A stretch of DNA of 42,379 bases. Source: a virus. A program made the translations under genes and the position numbers. Position 1 is the stretch's first letter. Each line of letters starts with the position of its first letter. Below the pieces are notes generated by a model that was given only the letters and a program-made list of their open reading frames with translations, did not search any database and was not told the origin of the DNA. Location of the stretch: IMG/VR virus record IMGVR_UViG_3300024259_000006, positions 1 to 42,379 of that record, one strand, 5' to 3'. Below, piece after piece: positions 1 through 7,105 of this stretch.

Positions 1-94
1 CCCTTTCCTTTATCCAACACTTCAGACAGTAAAAGGGATGCCCAAGTCCACCACATCCTCCAGCACAAGGGGCATACTTTGGTTCTTCTTTCAT
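1..94 (-). CDS. 5' part of the junction-spanning zinc-ribbon-like gene (duplicate view)
   Basis: This is the beginning of the gene fully visible at 42146-42346, seen again because the window ends overlap. It is not a second gene. Its ATG at 92-94 overlaps the TGA at 91-93 of the upstream gene. Confidence 0.85.
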   Translation of the reverse strand, partial: MKEEPKYAPCAGGCGGLGHPFYCLKCWIKER

Positions 95-127
95 TCCACA
101 TTCTCCCCATAAGGATCTTTCCTAGAT
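1..127. repeat. 127-bp direct terminal repeat, left copy (circularity overlap)
   Basis: Bases 1-127 are identical to 42253-42379. The matched length of exactly 127 is a common assembler k-mer size, so the simplest reading is that the two ends are the same place on a circular or circularly permuted molecule and that the unique length is 42,252 bp. Reading frames and the leftward operon continue smoothly across the join, which supports this. A true short direct terminal repeat cannot be excluded from sequence alone. Confidence 0.95.
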
Positions 128-321
128 CTTTTCCTCTTCCCTGTGTAGTTAGTAGCATCCCAGAGATAGATAGCCATTATCTCTGAGACCTCCTGGAAGT
201 CTTTCTCCTTCCCCTCTAAGTCTGCAATGAAGAGTTCCCAGGTAGCTTTGAACTTGTTATAGATAAGTTCATAGTCCATAAGTCCAGTACACCAACCGTA
301 GATTTTTTCCTTATTCACCAT
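91..321 (-). CDS. hypothetical early protein (76 aa)
   Basis: No family recognised. The protein is rich in aromatic and charged residues (for example IYGWCTGLMDYELIY) and ends in a basic patch, KRKRSRK. An upstream in-frame start at 363 would add 14 residues, but the ATG at 321 is preceded by AGGGAG at good distance and gives only a short overlap with the upstream gene. The stop overlaps the ATG of the next gene (ATGA), so it sits in the coupled leftward operon. Confidence 0.65.
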   Translation of the reverse strand: MVNKEKIYGWCTGLMDYELIYNKFKATWELFIADLEGKEKDFQEVSEIMAIYLWDATNYTGKRKRSRKDPYGENVE

Positions 322-493
322 ACTTCTCCCTAAGAGTATCCTCTTCTCCGTATCTCCTCCCACAAGGATGCGCTCTACTCCTACCTATATGCTCTTCGCA
401 ATAGTAGAGTTCACAGACTTGGCAGTAGAAGTAGTCTAACTCATCACCTTCCTCGAAGCAGGTAGCACATTCGCAGGCAATTGGGGCAGTCAT
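311..493 (-). CDS. AN1-like zinc finger protein (60 aa)
   Basis: The whole protein is essentially one zinc finger. Ligand order is C9-x2-C12-x11-C24-x2-C27-x4-C32-x2-H35-x6-H42-x-C44, which follows the AN1-type layout (C-x2-C ... C-x1-2-C-x4-C-x2-H-x5-H-x-C) with one extra residue between the two histidines. AN1 fingers bind two zinc ions and are best known from eukaryotic and archaeal proteins, so a stand-alone phage copy is notable. The start is supported by AAGGAGGAGG about 6 nt upstream. What it binds is unknown. Confidence 0.75.
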   Translation of the reverse strand: MTAPIACECATCFEEGDELDYFYCQVCELYYCEEHIGRSRAHPCGRRYGEEDTLREKYGE

Positions 494-494
494 G

Positions 495-665
495 TTATTC
501 CTCCTCCTTAGGTATTGAACAAGCTAAGGTACCCCAATAAGAAATACAAAATAAGAGTAAAAAATCTGTTTCAATGTTCCCTAAGAAAACTAGTAGTACC
601 GTAATTCCAGCACCTAGAGCAGCACTTACTTGAGTAGATATAAGCTTCTCATAGTTAGTCTTCAT
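495..665 (-). CDS. small membrane protein (56 aa), two hydrophobic segments
   Basis: Short ORF in the gap between the AN1-like gene and the next gene. It starts MKTNYEKLISTQVSAALGAG, then runs through a hydrophobic stretch (ITVLLVFLG), a short polar link (NIETD) and a second hydrophobic stretch (FLLLFCISYWGTLAC), ending IPKEEE. AAGGAG lies about 8 nt before the ATG and its stop abuts the ribosome site of the AN1-like gene, so it fits the operon exactly. A two-segment hairpin membrane protein of this size could be holin-like or act on the host envelope; there is no direct evidence for either. Confidence 0.6.
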   Translation of the reverse strand: MKTNYEKLISTQVSAALGAGITVLLVFLGNIETDFLLLFCISYWGTLACSIPKEEE

Positions 666-819
666 TAATTAACTCCTTAGTTTCTTTACGTTTTGTTTTG
701 GGAATACACCAACATACCCAAAGGGGTTCATAGGTGTTAACTTTTTTAGGTATGTTAACTTGCATAGGTCTTTTACACCTAGGACAAGTAGGGATAAAGT
801 TAGTAAATTTATCGCTCAC
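655..819 (-). CDS. small zinc-ribbon protein (54 aa)
   Basis: Probably starts at the GTG at 817-819, which overlaps the TGA of the sulfotransferase-like gene (GTGA) and has GGAG just upstream; a TTG at 840 is the alternative. It contains CPRCKRP and later WVCWC, a plausible four-cysteine zinc ribbon, then a lysine-rich tail. Function unknown. Confidence 0.65.
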   Translation of the reverse strand: MSDKFTNFIPTCPRCKRPMQVNIPKKVNTYEPLWVCWCIPKTKRKETKELINED

Positions 820-1670
820 TTCTCCACTCCCTTCAAGCAAGTCTCCAACTTCTTAACACAATCCTCATAAGAACCATGTCCAAGGAGTTGAAGGAGATAT
901 CTCAAGTCTTTCTTATAAAGTCCAAAAACCCTAAGACACTCAGTATAAAAAGCTGCATCCTGCTGCATCCATCTTTTATCATAAAAGATCCTGCCATACT
1001 TCCCTTCCATGTGAGAGCCTAACTCCTCTAGCTTCTCCTCTTCCTTATGAGCTACCACTTGGTATCTCACTTCATTATTCCCAGCCATGATATGTGTATC
1101 AGTCTCTTGCCACTTCTCCAAGAGGGGTTTCATAAAGGGGATACCGCAAATTCTACATACATGGGAAGTGAACCATACAGGGTCTAGAGAGAGTAGCTTA
1201 TAAGGGAAGAAGTAAACGTGCTGCTTCCTCTGGAGGTGTTCCATAATACCCTTATGTTTCTCTATCCAACTAGCTATAGCACTTTCTATAGTATCATAAG
1301 GTCTCCTAGTTCTTTGCTCCCAGAGCCAAGCTACAGCAAATGCTTGAGGTTCCTTAGAGATAACGAAGTTCCTTAGAGTATGCTCACTAGAGAGGGGTAG
1401 CTTCCTTACATTCTTAGAGGAGTCAACTAGGATTTCACACTTATAATGCTTAAAGCAGAAGTCATAGAAGTTTTCCTTCCTATCCCACTCAGCGTAGACT
1501 TTACAAACCTCCTTACATACCGGACAGTTATACTCCTTATGTGGTTCATAGAGAATATGCGCTTCCCCAAGACCTCTGATGATTCTTTGTGAGTTCAGCA
1601 TGAGGTTAGCTATACTACTCCCGCAGTAGGAAGTTCCATAGATGTAGATGACTTGTTTTCTCTTACTCAT
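816..1670 (-). CDS. sulfotransferase-like protein (284 aa)
   Basis: It resembles PAPS-dependent sulfotransferases (P-loop fold). Near the N-terminus, IYGTSYCGSS (about 10-19) matches the 5'-phosphosulfate-binding loop; LVDSSKN (81-87) matches the conserved DSSK segment; VYFFPYKLLSLDP (about 152-164) matches the YEdLl-x-dP region. An insert holds CPVCKEVC (49-56), possibly a metal site. Sulfotransferases move a sulfuryl group from PAPS onto sugars, peptides or small molecules; the acceptor here is unknown. It lies in the early operon, while the phage also encodes several glycosyltransferases late, so sulfation of a glycan is one possibility. The family call rests on motifs only. Confidence 0.65.
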   Translation of the reverse strand: MSKRKQVIYIYGTSYCGSSIANLMLNSQRIIRGLGEAHILYEPHKEYNCPVCKEVCKVYAEWDRKENFYDFCFKHYKCEILVDSSKNVRKLPLSSEHTLRNFVISKEPQAFAVAWLWEQRTRRPYDTIESAIASWIEKHKGIMEHLQRKQHVYFFPYKLLSLDPVWFTSHVCRICGIPFMKPLLEKWQETDTHIMAGNNEVRYQVVAHKEEEKLEELGSHMEGKYGRIFYDKRWMQQDAAFYTECLRVFGLYKKDLRYLLQLLGHGSYEDCVKKLETCLKGVEK

Positions 1671-1693
1671 TTTTATTCTCTCTACTTAGTAGT

Positions 1694-1876
1694 TCACGCC
1701 TTATCACGGTTCTGTAGCCCATCTAAACGTTTAATAAACATTCTTCTAGCTTCTTGAATTACGGGTACAAAAGATTCAAAGCCTTTTGTATCACATCTGA
1801 TTTCTTTATAACAAGTTACCTCAAGTCTATCTAGTGCAAGTAAGTATTCTTCAATACTAGGATATTCTTTACTCAT
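1694..1876 (-). CDS. hypothetical early protein (60 aa)
   Basis: No family recognised. A mostly helical, charged small protein (begins MSKEYPSIEEYLLALDRLEV). The ATG is preceded by GGAG and overlaps the end of the DUF3987-type ATPase gene by 8 bp, indicating coupled translation. Confidence 0.65.
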   Translation of the reverse strand: MSKEYPSIEEYLLALDRLEVTCYKEIRCDTKGFESFVPVIQEARRMFIKRLDGLQNRDKA

Positions 1877-3089
1877 TACTCCAAGACTCCTTATTATAAT
1901 GCCAGATTCTCTTCATCCTAGTTGACTTATTATTCTTTAACTCTTCATCTGGGATAATAAGCTCAGCTTCTTGTAAAGTAGCTAACACATCCCATAGTTT
2001 AGAAGCTTGCATCTGTCCACTCATTTTCCTGAGAAGGGCACTATGCTCTATAGTACCTGCTGCCTTGATAATACGTAAGACTTTCTCATTAGTCTCCCCT
2101 GCTATAGTACCCTGGAGGATTTGCATAAAATGCGGGAGAGTTTTCTCTAACTCCTCACATAGCTCAATAGCTTCCTTCATATCTGAGACAGTTATCGTTA
2201 GCTCCTGCCTCTTGGATGCAGCAATACAAGTAGCTAGCTTTATCGCTAACTCCCCTACCCTAGAGTAAAAGCCAATAACATCATCTGTCTTTGTGAAACT
2301 ATTGATTCTATTCTTCGTATACCAGGGTCCATAGTATTCTCCAGCGGGGGTACTTGAGAGAGGGTAAATTCCCGTGATCTTATTTATAGCTCTAAGATCG
2401 TGGATGAGTTTAGCTCTTAGCTCAGGAGATTCCTCCGTTAGGTCAGGGAATGGGTTATTTCTTAGCTCCAATTCCCTAGTCGGAATAATAAACTGAATCC
2501 TCCCAAAGAACCCACCTTCTCCAGCACATTGATTAGTGGCTAGCTTAAGCCATTGGGGTGTAGTTCCTCCTAGGATATTCAAGTAACTCATTGGTACATC
2601 TATCCTACCTCCGCCTCTAGTCTGACCATGGAATTCCTGCTCTGGGTCATTAAGAACTGTTAGGGCTGCAACTAGCTCTAAGTTCTTAATATCTCCAAGG
2701 AAAACCTTTAGCTCCTCAGCATTAAAGTAAGCTGATCCCTTCTGATCTTCCTCGAATCTCTCAGATAGGATATCCTCTAGAGCTTGTGCTGTTATCTTAG
2801 GTGGACCAACATAAAGAGCAGGAAGGGCTTCTCTATACAAGCGGAAGCCAAACTTAATAGCAGAACTCTTCCTATCAAGTCCACTCTTTCCAGCTAAGAT
2901 AATGTATTGATTTGGGTAGGTGTTAAAATTCCCTCTATGCACGTGGACATTTCTATCTAATGTCGCTGCTATCAGGGAAATAGCTACCCACTTATGATAC
3001 ATAGCACAAGCTTCATGGTCTTTAGTGAGTTGGAGGTAGGTTTTTATCCAGTCATTTAGCTGGCGTTCCACTAACTCCTCGCTTTCCAT
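1869..3089 (-). CDS. DUF3987-type primase/helicase-like ATPase (406 aa)
   Basis: Resembles the DUF3987 group of phage and plasmid P-loop proteins, often found beside PolA genes and thought to act as replicative helicase or primase-helicase partners. The nucleotide loop is AGKSGLDRKSS (66-76), in the GxSGxxRKS form often seen in phage members rather than a textbook GxxxxGKS. YFNAEEL downstream is a plausible Walker B region, and TPQWL after a GG is also typical. The C-terminal part (from about 330) looks like a winged-helix segment (EHSALLRKMSGQMQASKL). It is followed by the polymerase-side genes in the same operon. No other helicase was recognised, which makes this the best candidate replicative ATPase. 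Confidence 0.65.
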   Translation of the reverse strand: MESEELVERQLNDWIKTYLQLTKDHEACAMYHKWVAISLIAATLDRNVHVHRGNFNTYPNQYIILAGKSGLDRKSSAIKFGFRLYREALPALYVGPPKITAQALEDILSERFEEDQKGSAYFNAEELKVFLGDIKNLELVAALTVLNDPEQEFHGQTRGGGRIDVPMSYLNILGGTTPQWLKLATNQCAGEGGFFGRIQFIIPTRELELRNNPFPDLTEESPELRAKLIHDLRAINKITGIYPLSSTPAGEYYGPWYTKNRINSFTKTDDVIGFYSRVGELAIKLATCIAASKRQELTITVSDMKEAIELCEELEKTLPHFMQILQGTIAGETNEKVLRIIKAAGTIEHSALLRKMSGQMQASKLWDVLATLQEAELIIPDEELKNNKSTRMKRIWHYNKESWSNE

Positions 3090-3502
3090 TCCCCACAGAA
3101 GTCACTAGCTGCTGTGTTGCGTCCACCTCTACCTGTGTATGGGAACCTATGGCATGCTCCTACTTGGTTCTCCTTTAGCTCTAAGCTTTTCCAATACTTA
3201 CAAGTCTCACAGAACTCAACGTAGTCAGGCATATCTTCTACTATTTCTAGAGGATTACTATCTGAAAGTTCTCTCGGTGCATACTCTATAATAGCTTCCT
3301 CTGGCTTTTGCTCTAGGAGCCACCTCACTTGATCCTTAGTAAGCGCATCCTCTCCTTGTGTGCTAAGCAAGAGAACACCCTTATCTTTAGGACAAAGCCA
3401 GATTTCAAACTCCTCACTCCAACCTGGTTTATTCCTCCAAGCTGAGAACCTATATCTATTCTCATACTTCTCTGCTGTGATGTAGATTGTGGATTGTTTC
3501 AT
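3071..3502 (-). CDS. hypothetical protein with C-terminal zinc-ribbon (143 aa)
   Basis: The N-terminal 90 residues are unrecognised. The C-terminus has CETCKYWK, then GACHRFP and finally DFCGEW, a Cys-rich pattern often seen in phage proteins of unknown role and likely to bind zinc. The ATG overlaps the TGA of the polymerase gene (ATGA) and its end overlaps the start of the DUF3987-type ATPase, so the three are coupled. A role in replication is suggested only by position. Confidence 0.7.
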   Translation of the reverse strand: MKQSTIYITAEKYENRYRFSAWRNKPGWSEEFEIWLCPKDKGVLLLSTQGEDALTKDQVRWLLEQKPEEAIIEYAPRELSDSNPLEIVEDMPDYVEFCETCKYWKSLELKENQVGACHRFPYTGRGGRNTAASDFCGEWKARS

Positions 3503-5784
3503 TTCACATCCTCCAATTCATACCAGTTCTTCCCATAAGAAGCATCATAAGGAATCACGAATGTCTTTCCTTCTATAGTAGTAGGGATATTGAAGATAGT
3601 ATCTAGAACTTTCTCCCCTAAGAATTTCTCCACCTCCTCATCCCTTAGTTGAAAATCAATCTCATCATGCACCTGTAAGAACATAGCTCCATCCCAAGCT
3701 TGAGATGTAAAGATATTCTCCGCGCGAATAAGAGCTATGTTGATGATGGTTGCTACTGTATGCTGAGGGATAAAAGAAAGTCCACTCTTCACAAGGTTAT
3801 GGTCTACTCGTCCAAGGAAGAGTCTCCTATATCCAAAGGGAGTTGTAAGAGTTCTAGTGCTTCTAAGTTTCTCTTCAACTTCTCCCTGCCATCCAAGAAT
3901 TCGTGGAAAGTTTTCAAAATAAAGATCATAAAGTCTAGTCGATTCGTTAAGAGGCATTCCAGTATTAGCGGAATGTCCTCGGGCTGTAAGTCCATAGTTA
4001 AAACCGTGAGTTCCATTACCTTTAGCAGCTTGTCTTTCGTCCTTGGTGACGTCCTTGAGTTCTTTATTAAAGAACCAGCTTGCATTAAGCGTATGGATAT
4101 CTCCTCCGGTTTCAAAGACATTAATCATCCTTTCTTCTTTAGCTAGGTATGCTGTTACTCTAGCTTCCGCTTGAGCTAAGTCAACCTTAAACCAAGTGTA
4201 GCCTTCCTCCGGGATAAAGATCTTACGGATCTTATCTCTAGGTTGATTCTGGAGATTAGTTCCAGAGTTCATCACGATGTTCTTACCGCTACTAAGCCTT
4301 CCGGTTACAGGAGCACTTGTAAGAGAGTCCTTCTTCATGGTAGCTCCTACACCATAAGATGTGTGCATTCTACCCTTTTGTAAGGGGACTCTAAGGTAAG
4401 TTCCTAGCTTCTTCCCTAACTTCCTGATCTTAAGTATTCGAGCTAAAGCATTAGAGGGTGTTCTCTTCATAAAGGAGAGAAGAGTCTCTTCATCTGTAGC
4501 TAATCCTCCCTTTCCACTCCTCTTCTTAGGGAGCTTAAGATGCTCATATAGGAAATACTTAAGGGAGTTACTTGGGTTAGCGTTAACAAAACCACCAGCC
4601 TCTGTAGAGAGGAGTATCTCTTCTGTTAGCTTTACAGCTTCAGCCTCAAGAGTTTGCCTTGCTCTCTCCTCCTTATCTATGGGAACTCCCCTACATTCTA
4701 TAGCTATAAGAGAATCTATAAGTGGACGAGTTACCTTCTCATAGTATTCCCAGACATTAGCTTCCTTCATCTCCTCTTCTATCTTCTCTGCTGCCTCATA
4801 AGTAGCTAAGCAGTCATAGCAATTATAGCTCCAAAACTCCTCTTGACTTCCCTTACTCTTATACCCATAGTAACCTATGTCAGTGTACAATGATGTAAGA
4901 GTATCTAAATCCTTGGGTAACTCGGAATACAGTGCGTGGAAACCTGCCATTGTGTCTAGATATAAGGGCTGTACTTTTAAGTGATACAGGTATAGGAGTA
5001 CTCCGCAATCGAACTGGCCGTGTTGAGCTATCTTCTTTATCTTCTCGTCCTGCATTATCTTCCCAAGCTTCTTCCATATCTCAACTTCCTCCCACTCATT
5101 ATAAAAGTGCTGATACTTCCCTCTTACTTTCTTACTAAAAGGAATACAAATACTAGAAGTAGAGCTAGTAGCGATACCAAATGTAGTAATATGCACATGG
5201 GAACCTTCCTCCTTAGCTCTTGTAGTCTCTAGATCAAAGGAGATTTTATCCCCTATATTATCCAGATACTGCATTACTCCTTGGAAAGAGGGAGCTAGGA
5301 CTAGCTTCCTTTCCTTCTGAGTAAAGGGAATATTCCACTCTCTCTTTACTTTCTCTAAGTCATTCAGGAAGATAGCTTCTAGCTTTTGATTACGCATAAT
5401 AGAGGCGGGGTGATAAGTTGGAATAATCTTACTTCCCCAAGCCATTGTTAGAATACTACCTCTCCACTTATCCAATCTATATCTAGAAGGAGCTACCATA
5501 GAAAGAGCTATCTTCCCCATAGGAACTATACACTTAGGAAGTTCTATCCTTATAAGGGGGAAGATTTTCTTAGTGTGATAGGATACTAGCTCCTCCTGTG
5601 TGCTATTCCTCTTACTCCCTAGACAAAAGAAAGAACACAAGTGAAGTGGAATCCCTGCTTGCTCTAAGTATTTCTTAAAGAGCCTAGCATGTCCACCTAC
5701 CATTACTTCCTGTGCTCTTTCCTCCTGTCCTTCTGGAGAGTCAAAGATAAACCAGATAGGTCCGGTTCCTTTTCTATGTTGCAT
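3499..5784 (-). CDS. polA: DNA polymerase I family protein with N-terminal uracil-DNA-glycosylase-like domain (761 aa)
   Basis: Three domains. Residues about 10-150 resemble family 4/5 uracil-DNA glycosylases (PEGQEE near 18, and the HPASIM motif at 125-130). Residues about 175-335 form a 3'-5' exonuclease: SFDLETT with D184 and E186, then QHGQFD, then Y320-x3-D324. Residues about 340-761 are a family A polymerase: motif A KVDLAQAEAR (D535), motif B from R584 to YG598, and motif C VHDE (706-708). No 5'-nuclease domain is present. Motif B has one extra residue between Lys588 and Tyr597 compared with the usual R-x3-K-x7-YG spacing, and the position of the E. coli Phe762 equivalent is Thr/His. 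This is the phage replicative polymerase. SD AAGGAG precedes the ATG. Confidence 0.93.
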   Translation of the reverse strand: MQHRKGTGPIWFIFDSPEGQEERAQEVMVGGHARLFKKYLEQAGIPLHLCSFFCLGSKRNSTQEELVSYHTKKIFPLIRIELPKCIVPMGKIALSMVAPSRYRLDKWRGSILTMAWGSKIIPTYHPASIMRNQKLEAIFLNDLEKVKREWNIPFTQKERKLVLAPSFQGVMQYLDNIGDKISFDLETTRAKEEGSHVHITTFGIATSSTSSICIPFSKKVRGKYQHFYNEWEEVEIWKKLGKIMQDEKIKKIAQHGQFDCGVLLYLYHLKVQPLYLDTMAGFHALYSELPKDLDTLTSLYTDIGYYGYKSKGSQEEFWSYNCYDCLATYEAAEKIEEEMKEANVWEYYEKVTRPLIDSLIAIECRGVPIDKEERARQTLEAEAVKLTEEILLSTEAGGFVNANPSNSLKYFLYEHLKLPKKRSGKGGLATDEETLLSFMKRTPSNALARILKIRKLGKKLGTYLRVPLQKGRMHTSYGVGATMKKDSLTSAPVTGRLSSGKNIVMNSGTNLQNQPRDKIRKIFIPEEGYTWFKVDLAQAEARVTAYLAKEERMINVFETGGDIHTLNASWFFNKELKDVTKDERQAAKGNGTHGFNYGLTARGHSANTGMPLNESTRLYDLYFENFPRILGWQGEVEEKLRSTRTLTTPFGYRRLFLGRVDHNLVKSGLSFIPQHTVATIINIALIRAENIFTSQAWDGAMFLQVHDEIDFQLRDEEVEKFLGEKVLDTIFNIPTTIEGKTFVIPYDASYGKNWYELEDVK

Positions 5785-5786
5785 AC

Positions 5787-6032
5787 TTAACTCCTTAGGA
5801 AAGCTTCCATAGCATCCCTCTTACTCTTCCCTTTTCCGAGGAGATTCCTTACATGCTTTGTCTTAGTATCATAAAAAGCTAACCTAACTTCATGACCCTC
5901 TTCTGAGACCTTAAAGGAGAGAATCCCTCCCATTTCCTCATGGATTTCAGCTAGCTCCTTATGTAGCTCACTCGTCCTCATAATCCTTTTCCTTTCGCTT
6001 AGATACTTAGGGATGTCTAGGGGTTTCCACAT
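5787..6032 (-). CDS. hypothetical early protein (81 aa)
   Basis: No family recognised. Basic, helical protein with a short Gly/Lys-rich segment (LLGKGKSKRDAMEAFL) near the end that recalls dsRNA-binding-like or regulatory small proteins, but this is weak. Three starts are stacked (GTG, GTG, ATG); the ATG at 6030-6032 has AGGAGG about 8 nt upstream and overlaps the stop of the ParB-like gene. It sits directly upstream of the polymerase gene. Confidence 0.6.
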   Translation of the reverse strand: MWKPLDIPKYLSERKRIMRTSELHKELAEIHEEMGGILSFKVSEEGHEVRLAFYDTKTKHVRNLLGKGKSKRDAMEAFLRS

Positions 6033-6613
6033 CACCACTTCCTCCTATTCCTTCTCTTCTTCGCCATATCTTTCATCTTCTTAATCTTCTGCACAAAGGC
6101 AGTCTTAGAGAGTACAGTATCCATCTTATCTGGATGCTCGAAGAGGAACTTCCCAATAGAAATCAACTCATGCATAGCTCCCTCAGAGATCTGAAAGAAC
6201 TCAGCAGCTTTCTTCTGAGTCCAACCTTCATCTGAAGTACTCCCTTGCTTCCCTTTCCCTAGGGACTGGATAAAGAGATAGTGTAGCATATATACGCCTA
6301 GCATTCTCTCTTGCCAGCTTACCATATTGTGGCGCTTCTTATTAGCGATCTTCTCTAGTTCAAGGGTATACTCTGAGCTACTAAGCTTACTAACATCATA
6401 CACGAAGTAGAACTTGATTCCTAAGTGAGAGAGTGCAGCATACCTCTTCTTTCCATCTACAATCCTAAGCTTCCCTTCTTCATTATACTCAATAAGAAGT
6501 GGCTGAAGAAGTCCTACCTTCATAAAGGACTTGATGATAGCATCAATATCCCCCTTTAGCTCTGGCTGCTGTACTTCAACTTCACTCTCATGCGCGAGGA
6601 GCAACTTACTCAT
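6032..6613 (-). CDS. ParB/Srx-like nuclease-fold DNA-binding protein (193 aa)
   Basis: N-terminal ParB-type domain: IDAIIKSFMKVGLLQPLLI (23-41) followed by LRIVDGKKRYAAL (49-61), matching the GxxxPL... IVDGxRRxxA pattern. A helix-turn-helix-like part follows (WTQKKAAEFFQISEGAMHEL, about 131-150), and the tail is strongly basic (KKRRNRRKW). Phage ParB-like proteins may bind specific sites or act as CTPases or nucleases; no parA is present, so a partition role is unlikely. It may regulate transcription or act at the origin. SD AAGGAGAG lies before the ATG. Confidence 0.75.
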   Translation of the reverse strand: MSKLLLAHESEVEVQQPELKGDIDAIIKSFMKVGLLQPLLIEYNEEGKLRIVDGKKRYAALSHLGIKFYFVYDVSKLSSSEYTLELEKIANKKRHNMVSWQERMLGVYMLHYLFIQSLGKGKQGSTSDEGWTQKKAAEFFQISEGAMHELISIGKFLFEHPDKMDTVLSKTAFVQKIKKMKDMAKKRRNRRKW

Positions 6614-6704
6614 TTTCTCTCCTTCCTAGTAGAAAGGGGAGTCATGTAACTAGCAATTAACTCTATGTGTTTTTCTAGTACACAACTCCCCCTCCCGTTA
6701 GAAA
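6614..6704. other. 91-bp spacer inside the early operon
   Basis: The only sizeable gap between 4 and 11.8 kb of the otherwise overlapping leftward operon. Apart from the ribosome site of the ParB-like gene (AAGGAGAG), no promoter or clear terminator was seen. It could be an mRNA processing or regulatory point separating the SSB-like gene from the ParB-PolA segment. Confidence 0.35.
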
Positions 6705-7076
6705 CTAAGCCTTAAGAAGTGCCTTGACTTCATTCTTTGGCGCACCATTATACTCGGTGACGGTAATAAGTGCCTTAACATGAGCACCCATAGCATCAGC
6801 ATACTCAAAGGAATCATCTTCCCCAACTTCAACTTCAGTAGCCATGATGAATCTCGCTACCATAGAGGGAACATGAAAGGGAACAGTACACCAAACAACC
6901 TTACCATCGTATTCTGGATGAGCTTCATCACTACACAGCATAGTGACATTAAGATACTCGTTACCCTTAGCTGAAGTCTTAACCTCTACGTTAGAAATAT
7001 CAAACTCATACTTACCAGCTTCCATCGGACCTTCTGCCTTGATTGCATTACCAAGTCCAGGGACTGTGATACCCAT
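6705..7076 (-). CDS. DUF669-like, putative single-stranded DNA-binding protein (123 aa)
   Basis: The pattern PMEAGKYEFDISNVEVK followed by SAKGNEYLNVTMLC and DGKVVWCTVPF resembles the DUF669 family of phage OB-fold-like proteins, which are found with Sak4-type ATPases and PolA and are considered SSB-like. A TTG at 7115 would add 13 residues; the ATG at 7076 with a purine-rich leader (GAGAG) is the better start. It is separated from the ParB-like gene by about 90 bp with no gene. Binding of single-stranded DNA during replication or annealing is inferred from family resemblance and neighbours. Confidence 0.6.
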   Translation of the reverse strand: MGITVPGLGNAIKAEGPMEAGKYEFDISNVEVKTSAKGNEYLNVTMLCSDEAHPEYDGKVVWCTVPFHVPSMVARFIMATEVEVGEDDSFEYADAMGAHVKALITVTEYNGAPKNEVKALLKA

Positions 7077-7105
7077 TCTTTTCTCTCTTTCTTTTCTAGA
7101 AGGAA

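Noticed and set aside
1-127. Terminal repeat as a T7-like direct terminal repeat
   Set aside because: Exactly assembler-k-mer length, within coding sequence and not flanked by terminus-type features; circular overlap is simpler, though not excluded.
3700-4146. 148-aa rightward ORF and an overlapping 105-aa leftward ORF inside the polymerase gene
   Set aside because: Both lie within the clearly coding polymerase frame, which carries motif A, B and C residues there; no ribosome sites support them.
6032-6613. ParB-like gene as evidence of a plasmid-prophage partition system
   Set aside because: No ParA-type ATPase, no integrase or repressor; phage ParB-like proteins often occur without partition.
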